NCBI GenBank assembly: GCA_017535725.1 | Contig: JAFXTO010000064.1 | Location: forward strand, 1-35,885 | Direction of reading: 5' to 3' | Origin: Bacteroidaceae bacterium | Lineage (GTDB): Bacteria; Bacteroidota; Bacteroidia; Bacteroidales; Bacteroidaceae | Length of the DNA stretch: 35,885 bases | Part shown: positions 31,312 through 35,885 of the stretch, in pieces | Layout of the letters: every line of letters begins with the position of its first letter | Position numbering within the stretch: position 1 is the stretch's first letter | Notes under the pieces: model-generated | What the model was told of the DNA's origin: nothing | The model's input: the letters and a program-made list of their open reading frames with translations, nothing else | Database searches by the model: none | Program-made: the position numbers and the translations under genes

Positions 31312-32295
31312 ATGAAGACAACAAAGGCACACCCGTCTAATGTAGTATACTGCTTTGCCGTATGCATCCTCGCCTTACTTCTCTCCAACTCCCCTGCCAT
31401 CGCCCAGACTCAGCTCAAATACAGCGACTTCGACCAGTGGATTACCCGTGATATCAAGGAGAGTGCAATCATCGGAGGCAAGACACATACCCTCTACGAA
31501 ATTGGCCCCACAGGAACCTGGGATGGAAAGAAGCCCTATGTCAATCAAGGCGGATCGCCATGGGCCAACAGCAACATCATGGCCAAGGTGGCAGGCGTCG
31601 TCAAGACCAATGTCACCGTTTATCCCGAAAAGCGAGGCAACGGATACTGCGCAAAGCTCGTTAGCCACATCGTGGGGGTCAAAGTACTCGGACTCGTGAA
31701 TATACATGTCCTCGCAGCTGGTTCTATCTATGTTGGCAAGATGATGGAACCTATCACCAGCAGCTCCAACCCTTTCGCCAAACTGGACTACGGCATCCCT
31801 TTCACTGACAAGCCCAAAGCCATCCAATTTGACTACAAGGTCAAACTCTCCGATAAACCAGACCGCATCCGCCAGACGGGTTTCAGCCGTGTGAAGACCA
31901 TTCCAGGGAAAGATATGCCAGGAATGATACTCCTGCTGCAGAAGCGATGGGAAGACGAGGACGGAAACATTTTCGCGCATCGTATTGGAACCAACGTCCA
32001 TCGCTTCAACCAAGACACAGAATGGATGAACGCCGCCAATTTTGAGATTCACTATGGCGACATCTCCAAGGAAGAGTTCTTCCAACCTCACATGGATCTC
32101 ATTCAGGAAGGCGACAACCTCAAATATGCCCTCAACAGCAAAGGTAAAATCGTACCTGTCAAGGAAGTCGCATGGGGTTCGCCAGACGAGACACCGACCC
32201 ACCTATGTCTCCAGTTCGCCAGCAGCTTTGGTACTGCATACGTAGGAGCCATCGGCACCACCCTCTGGCTCGACAACCTTCAATTCGTCTACTAA
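31312..32295 (+). CDS. PCMD-domain secreted protein
   Basis: This 327-residue protein has a signal peptide (MKTTKAHPSNVVYCFAVCILALLLSNSPAIAQ, with a basic start and a long hydrophobic core). The rest resembles the Bacteroidetes 'putative carbohydrate metabolism domain' beta-sandwich: FDQWITRD, then TLYEIGPTGTWDG, GNGYCAKLVSHIVGV, AGSIYVGKM, KAIQFDYKVKL and the closing LWLDNLQFVY. The family is common in polysaccharide-related lipoproteins and surface proteins; no enzyme activity is established. There is no lipobox here, so it is likely periplasmic or exported. It follows GH25 by 9 bases. Confidence 0.78.
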   Translation: MKTTKAHPSNVVYCFAVCILALLLSNSPAIAQTQLKYSDFDQWITRDIKESAIIGGKTHTLYEIGPTGTWDGKKPYVNQGGSPWANSNIMAKVAGVVKTNVTVYPEKRGNGYCAKLVSHIVGVKVLGLVNIHVLAAGSIYVGKMMEPITSSSNPFAKLDYGIPFTDKPKAIQFDYKVKLSDKPDRIRQTGFSRVKTIPGKDMPGMILLLQKRWEDEDGNIFAHRIGTNVHRFNQDTEWMNAANFEIHYGDISKEEFFQPHMDLIQEGDNLKYALNSKGKIVPVKEVAWGSPDETPTHLCLQFASSFGTAYVGAIGTTLWLDNLQFVY

Positions 32296-32447
32296 GTAAC
32301 AGTAATATAATTACTTGAGATGATTAAACCTTGAATTGTATAACAATCAAAGGTATAGCAACCTAATTGTCTCAACTCATTATTTTATCATTACTAAAGT
32401 CTTGTCTTGGTTGTGCCAGAGGGATCTCATAAAGACCCGCTTTCCAT

Positions 32448-33779
32448 ATGCCACCATACGACCCTTATTATTCCTTTGCCCTACAACCTCCCATGCATAC
32501 CCCTTATTACCTCCTCGAAGAAAATCGCTTACGTCATAACCTCGCCCTCATCAAGGACGTCGCAGACCGCACAGGCGCAGAGATAATCCTTGCTTTCAAG
32601 GCTTTTGCCCTCTGGAAGACATTCCCCATCTTCCGCGAGTACATCCACCACACCACCGCTTCCAGTCCAGATGAGGCTCGTCTCGCCTTTGAAGAATTCG
32701 GTTCACCCGCCCACACCTATTCCCCCGCCTACACAGAGCACGACTTCCCGACCATCCTCCACTGCTCCTCCCACATAACCTTTAACTCCCTCTCCCAGTT
32801 CCACCGATACCTCCCCCTTGTCCAGCAGTGGAACACCTCTCTTGCATCCCTCCCCCCCACCTCCGCCGCCCCTTCTTCTACTTCCTCCACACCCCTCTCT
32901 CCCACCTCTGCCACACCCCTCTCTCCCACCTCTGCCACAGCCCTCTCTCCTACCTCCCCCGCTGGTGCCGAGCGGTTTTCCCGCGAGGACATCACTCCTG
33001 TATCCCTTGGCCTACGAGTAAACCCAGAATACAGCGAGATAGAGACCGAGCTATACAACCCCTGCGCCCCTGGTTCCCGTTTTGGCGTCCTCGCCGCAGA
33101 CCTCCCTTCGCCCTCCGATCTCCCTACCTCAATCGAGGGCTTCCACATCCACTGCCACTGCGAGAGTTCTGCCGAGGCCTTCGCGCGCACGCTCGTACAT
33201 ATTATTAATAAGTTCTCCCCCTGGTTCCCTCGCCTCAAATGGATTAACTTCGGAGGTGGACACCTCATGACACGCGAAGACTATAACGTTGAGCTCCTTG
33301 TACAGACCTTGCGTGACTTCCACGCCCGCTGGCCTCATCTACGTATGATTCTCGAACCAGGCAGCGCCTTCGCCTGGCAAACTGGTCCCCTTGTATCCAG
33401 TGTAGTAGACATCGTGGAGAACCACGGTATTCAAACGGCTATCCTCGATGTCAGCTTCACCTGCCACATGCCAGACTGCCTCGAAATGCCCTACCAACCA
33501 ATCATCCGGAACGCCCAGGTAGGCAATCAGGGACCGTTCGTCTATCGGATAGGAGGAAATTCATGCCTAAGTGGTGACTTCATGGGCGACTGGAGTTTCG
33601 ACAATCCCCTGCAGCCTGGCGACGAAATCATCTTCGAGGATATGATACACTACACCACCGTCAAGACAACCACCTTCAACGGCATTCACCACCCCAGCCT
33701 CGTGCTTCAACATCTCGACGGTTCACAGGAAATCCTCCGCGAATACACCTACGAGGACTACAAAAACCGCATGGATTGA
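32448..33779 (+). CDS. nspC: Carboxynorspermidine decarboxylase NspC
   Basis: This 443-residue fold-III PLP enzyme decarboxylates carboxynorspermidine or carboxyspermidine in polyamine synthesis. Lys51 in IILAFKAFALW binds PLP. Other motifs: SLGLRVNPEYSEIE, GFHIHCHCESS, LKWINFGGGH, LEPGSAFAWQTGPLVSSVVD and GNSCLSGDFMGDW with the catalytic cysteine. ATG at 32448 gives the start MPPYDPYYSFALQPPMHTPYYLLEENRLRHNL. Between about residues 128 and 177 there is a Ser/Thr/Pro-rich insert from a 24-bp tandem repeat, in a region where homologs usually run directly into the SLGLRVNP motif. No clear promoter is seen in the 152-base gap before it. Confidence 0.93.
   Translation: MPPYDPYYSFALQPPMHTPYYLLEENRLRHNLALIKDVADRTGAEIILAFKAFALWKTFPIFREYIHHTTASSPDEARLAFEEFGSPAHTYSPAYTEHDFPTILHCSSHITFNSLSQFHRYLPLVQQWNTSLASLPPTSAAPSSTSSTPLSPTSATPLSPTSATALSPTSPAGAERFSREDITPVSLGLRVNPEYSEIETELYNPCAPGSRFGVLAADLPSPSDLPTSIEGFHIHCHCESSAEAFARTLVHIINKFSPWFPRLKWINFGGGHLMTREDYNVELLVQTLRDFHARWPHLRMILEPGSAFAWQTGPLVSSVVDIVENHGIQTAILDVSFTCHMPDCLEMPYQPIIRNAQVGNQGPFVYRIGGNSCLSGDFMGDWSFDNPLQPGDEIIFEDMIHYTTVKTTTFNGIHHPSLVLQHLDGSQEILREYTYEDYKNRMD
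32889..32960 (+). repeat. 24-bp tandem repeat inside nspC
   Basis: Three 24-bp units (32889-32912, 32913-32936, 32937-32960), the first two identical in ACACCCCTCTCTCCCACCTC and on, the third diverged. They translate to STPLSPTSA-type repeats. Unit changes keep the frame. Confidence 0.88.
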
Positions 33780-33829
33780 CCACTTTTTGAAGAAAAATAC
33801 AACTTTCTTGAAAAAAATCGTCCAAAACC

Positions 33830-33860
33830 TTTGTCATTTCACAAAAATGACGTACCTTTG
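33830..33860 (+). promoter_or_regulatory. Promoter of the tRNA operon
   Basis: TTTG (33830-33833), a 19-base spacer and TACCTTTG (33853-33860), a perfect consensus. The first tRNA begins 55 bases after the -7 box. Confidence 0.9.
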
Positions 33861-33915
33861 CACCCGCAATCAGGAAGATTGCTCAAGTTCATTGAAATTC
33901 TGAACAGGTTTCCAT

Positions 33916-33988
<73 letters not shown>

Positions 33989-34032
33989 CTTGAAACAAAG
34001 AGAGTGAAAGACTACAGTGGTCTCTACTGCAA

Positions 34033-34113
34033 GCCCAGGTGGCGGAATGGTAGACGCGCTCGTTTCAGGTGCGAGTGTTGAGAGACGTGCAGGTTCGAGT
34101 CCTGTTCTGGGCA
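34033..34113 (+). tRNA. tRNA-Leu(CAG)
   Basis: Acceptor GCCCAGG pairs with TCTGGGC (one G-T). The anticodon stem CTCGT/GCGAG encloses TTCAGGT with CAG. A long variable arm makes it class II, as expected for leucine. CCA is not encoded. Confidence 0.95.
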
Positions 34114-34145
34114 CCGAGAAGCTGAGTCTTTCGACATCACAAAAT

Positions 34146-34229
34146 GGAGAGGTGGCGGAATTGGTAGACGCGCTACTTTGAGGGGGTAGTGTCGATTATG
34201 ACGTGGGAGTTCGAGTCTCCTCCTCTTCA
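34146..34229 (+). tRNA. tRNA-Leu(GAG)
   Basis: Acceptor GGAGAGG pairs with CCTCTTC. The anticodon stem CTACT/GGTAG encloses TTGAGGG with GAG. It has a long variable arm. CCA follows at 34230-34232 and is genomically encoded here, unlike in the two tRNAs before it. Confidence 0.95.
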
Positions 34230-34260
34230 CCAACAATGTTCAGAATGCAATGACAAAAGA

Positions 34261-34295
34261 ATAGCCGTCCCCAAAAGGGCGGCTATTTCTTTTTT
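34261..34295 (+). terminator. Terminator of the tRNA operon
   Basis: ATAGCCG (34261-34267) and CGGCTAT (34280-34286) form a stem, followed by TTCTTTTTT. Confidence 0.88.
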
Positions 34296-34340
34296 AAAAA
34301 AGTTATCCCCGCCGAACGCTCATTCCTGAGTCGGCGGGGA
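34291..34340 (-). terminator. Terminator of the second HU-like/smalltalk unit
   Basis: TCCCCGCCGA (34306-34315) and TCGGCGGGGA (34331-34340) are perfect 10-bp arms. On the minus strand the hairpin is followed by TAACTTTTTT, so it ends minus-strand transcription from the smalltalk gene. Confidence 0.85.
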
Positions 34341-34418
34341 TTTCTCTATTGGACTGTGGATTTCACGAATTACTCGCCTTTGTCCTTCGTGCCGTCCGAT
34401 TGGTTGATTTTCGCAACT

Positions 34419-34509
34419 ACGGATTACGGATTTCATGTCTGTTGGATATGGACCCGGATGTTGTCCGCAGAGGCTGCATCCCGCAGGCAACCGTAAAATC
34501 CGCATCCGT
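34419..34509 (-). repeat. Interrupted inverted repeat downstream of smalltalk
   Basis: ACGGATTACGGATTT (34419-34433) and AAATCCGCATCCGT (34496-34509) are inverted arms with one bulge, enclosing 62 bases that contain a smaller hairpin (CTGC-GGGAT-GCAG on the minus strand). It lies between the smalltalk stop codon and the terminator, so it would be in the 3' part of that transcript. No gene is supported between 34341 and 34545. Confidence 0.6.
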
Positions 34510-34545
34510 AATTGAAAAATGATTATGCACTACTTCTTCATTCGT

Positions 34546-34653
34546 TTACGCCTGTATGGCTGCGTTCGCGCTCAGGGTGGTGATAAGAGCGGTCAGGATA
34601 GCAATCACGATGTCGATGATTCGCTTCCAAGTCTTCTTGCTGCTTTCGTTCAT
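34546..34653 (-). CDS. Smalltalk peptide (35 aa), second copy
   Basis: The frame reads MNESSKKTWKRIIDIVIAIL and then TALITTLSANAAIQA. A basic N-terminus leads into one hydrophobic helix, as in the copy at 557-667, sharing MNES, RIIDIVI and ILTAL. It lies 172 bases downstream of the HU-like gene on the same strand, the usual family arrangement. No start signal besides the ATG stands out. In the relatives I recall, a lysozyme-like amidase often follows; none is seen here, only an inverted repeat and a terminator. Function is unknown. Confidence 0.85.
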   Translation of the reverse strand: MNESSKKTWKRIIDIVIAILTALITTLSANAAIQA

Positions 34654-34663
34654 GGGATTTGGC

Positions 34664-34821
34664 GCGGCTTTGCCGCAGTTTAAAGTTGAAAGTTGAAAGT
34701 TGAAAGTTGAATGACTTGGCCGAGGGCCGTAGTTGAAAGTCCTGTGTTCAGAGTTCAGTGAAACAGCCGGCAGGCTCTTTAAACCTTAAACTTTAAACTT
34801 TCAACTACGAGCTCCGCTCGT
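34664..34821. repeat. Short tandem repeats and hairpins between smalltalk and HU-like gene
   Basis: A small hairpin GCGGC-TTT-GCCGC (34664-34676) is followed by about four AGTTGAA heptamers (to 34711). A second hairpin GGCC-GAG-GGCC (34718-34728) is followed by AGTTGAAAG. Further right are ACCTTAAACTTTAAACTTTC-type units (34777-34802) and the hairpin ACGAGC-TCC-GCTCGT (34807-34821). This mirrors the hairpin-plus-GTTGAAAG layout at 1092-1135. Confidence 0.7.
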
Positions 34822-34825
34822 GCCC

Positions 34826-35317
34826 TTAAGGCTCCTCGTCCTCCTCTTCCTCCTTGGGCGTCCAGTCGGCCGTGGTCCTGCCCTCCTTGGCAGCAGCCCT
34901 GGCGGCAGCCTGTGCCTTGCGGGAGATGGTGAATTCGAAGTCGACGTCCTTCTTGACGTCCCACTGCAGACCCTTGCCGGGTTCGAAGATGACGTTCAGC
35001 GCCAGGATGTTATCCTCCGAGAAGTCATCGAGGCTGACGGCTCCGCGGGAGCTGATGGTGAGCTTGAGTTTGCCCAGGCTGCCGAGCTCCACGTAGTTGC
35101 CCTCCAGCAGCGCCTCGCGGGTGCAGGTGACCATATCCTTGAGCACACCCAGGATGGTGCCTTCGGAGTACACGCAGCCGTGCTTGTGGATGTGTTCGCT
35201 GAGCTCTTCGAGGTTCACGGTGCCGTTGGTCTGAAACGTGGCATACGCCTTCTTGGGGTCGTTCTCGTGCAGGGGGTTGGGTCGCATGGCGACACTGTAC
35301 TTGATCGTTTCTTTCAT
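34826..35317 (-). CDS. HU-like DNA-binding protein
   Basis: This 163-residue protein begins MKETIKYSVAMRPNPLHENDPKKAYATFQTNG, the typical opening of the Bacteroidetes HU-like (HU-HIG type) family. The core continues with VNLEELSEHIHKHGCVYSEGTILGVL and LLEGNYVELGSLGKLKLTISSRG, then DDFSEDNILALNVIFEPGKGL, with the beta-arm region expected of an HU fold. The C-terminal tail is helical, Ala/Arg/Lys-rich, then very acidic (PKEEEEDEEP). It would bind DNA as a nucleoid-type protein. It has a promoter at 35642-35673 and a leader of over 300 bases. A paralog fragment is at 1-162. Confidence 0.92.
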   Translation of the reverse strand: MKETIKYSVAMRPNPLHENDPKKAYATFQTNGTVNLEELSEHIHKHGCVYSEGTILGVLKDMVTCTREALLEGNYVELGSLGKLKLTISSRGAVSLDDFSEDNILALNVIFEPGKGLQWDVKKDVDFEFTISRKAQAAARAAAKEGRTTADWTPKEEEEDEEP

Positions 35318-35641
35318 GTGTTTTCTTCTTGTTGGTTAGGGATTAATGAAATGTGAAGGTTGTGGTGTCTTGTGGCTTTTCCGTGCGAGCGTTCGCATTC
35401 GCGACTGCGACCTTTCGCAGGGGCCTGTCCGACTGGTCGTGTGGCCACTTCCGACCTGTCGCTGTTTTAGAGCACTCTGTCATCAGGATTATTCTCACTT
35501 CCCGGAGGCCTCTCCCCTCCTTTACGGGCGAAGAGAGTCTTTAGATGATTGCCCTTTGGCCATCAGTGCCCGATGAGGGGAGGCGTACCTCTTACGCCGA
35601 CGGAGGGCAGGGTCGGGGGGTGGGTCTTCCCTTTGACGCTG
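35318..35641 (-). other. Long leader of the HU-like gene, no ORF supported
   Basis: Between the HU-like start codon and the predicted promoter lie about 320 bases with no convincing gene. They contain C/G-rich repeat-like stretches: GGCCTCTCCCCTCC near 35508-35521, similar to the repeat around 670-700, and GGAGGGCAGGGTCGGGG near 35602-35618, similar to the repeat tail at 6084-6100. It would form the 5' leader of the HU-like mRNA. Confidence 0.5.
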
Positions 35642-35673
35642 CAAAGGTACTGCTTTCTCGCGACGCCACCAAA
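35642..35673 (-). promoter_or_regulatory. Promoter of the second HU-like gene
   Basis: On the minus strand TTTG (plus 35670-35673), a 20-base spacer and TACCTTTG (plus 35642-35649), a perfect consensus. Beyond it, to 35885, I see no gene, only a GTGACATT-type short repeat near 35800-35825 and an AT-rich end. Confidence 0.8.
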
Positions 35674-35885
35674 TCCGCCCCCTCCAATTCGTCCGATTTT
35701 CAGCACCAATTCGCGCCATTTCTTGCACCGCCTTGATTCTCAGTCTTGCAAGCCCAGCCCTGCCGCTGCACAACCCGCTGCCCTGCCGCACGATTGGGAC
35801 ATTGTGACATGTGACTTTGTGACATTAAGCACCTCCCGAACTGCGCAGAAACCCTTAATTATAGTTTATTATTATATATTATCTA

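Noticed and set aside
32348-32355. Minus-strand TACCTTTG in the gap before nspC
   Set aside because: No TTTG-like box at the right distance and no minus-strand gene follows; probably chance.
34320-34505. Minus-strand 61-codon frame as a lost amidase gene
   Set aside because: The translation has no amidase motif and is made of the inverted repeat and terminator arms.

Overview
The window is about 36 kb of a Bacteroidales chromosome, most like Prevotella or a close relative. Several things point there. At least ten start-proximal promoters match or approach the Bacteroidetes form TTTG-N19..22-TAnnTTTG, and start codons have A-rich leaders rather than Shine-Dalgarno sites. The gene families are also typical: Omp28, DUF6029, DUF4836, PCMD, PPi-dependent phosphofructokinase, methylmalonyl-CoA epimerase, carboxynorspermidine decarboxylase, a T9SS-type C-terminal tail and the tiny 'smalltalk' peptides. 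No transposase, integrase, phage structural gene or CRISPR array was seen.

Layout. 1-1303: the 3' end of an HU-like DNA-binding gene, a smalltalk peptide gene and a dense field of palindromic and tandem repeats. 1304-5307 (minus): an envelope operon of a TlpA-like thioredoxin, a DUF6029 beta-barrel, an Omp28 lipoprotein and a secreted protein with a T9SS-like tail. A 4-copy tandem repeat sits inside this operon. 5374-13411 (minus): NupG-type transporter, DUF151 nuclease-like protein, RsmE, DUF4836 protein, a two-gene ABC transporter and a sugar-kinase/RapZ fusion with a repeat-derived linker. 13522-14439 (plus): a GH16 glycosidase divergent from nupG, overlapping tail-to-tail with a minus-strand unknown gene whose leader carries a long hairpin. 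15267-16811 (plus): miaA and methylmalonyl-CoA epimerase. 17035-21621 (plus): small unknown protein, PlsC-like acyltransferase, a large secreted amidase-like/golvesin protein, TrmN6. 21733-27895 (plus): lon, tgt, lptG, DEAD-box helicase. tcdA (minus) is convergent with the helicase and divergent from pfp. 28759-33779 (plus): pfp, GH25 lysozyme, PCMD protein, nspC. Then a tRNA operon Gly(GCC)-Leu(CAG)-Leu(GAG). The right end holds a second, inverted HU-like/smalltalk cassette.

Themes. (1) Two HU-like/smalltalk cassettes face each other across the window; each has short-period AT-rich tandem repeats between the two genes, and neither has a gene downstream where I would expect an amidase. (2) One palindromic GC-rich repeat family occurs in intergenic DNA and also inside the kinase/RapZ open reading frame, where two inverted copies flank a 27-bp tandem array. 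Low-complexity tandem insertions also occur in nspC and miaA. (3) A double-hairpin repeat occurs four times at 773-1117, with base changes that preserve one stem. (4) Wall-related functions recur: a possible aminosugar-kinase/RapZ fusion, an Amidase_3-like protein, a GH25 lysozyme and LptG. All functions are read from sequence motifs and memory of the families; no search was run.
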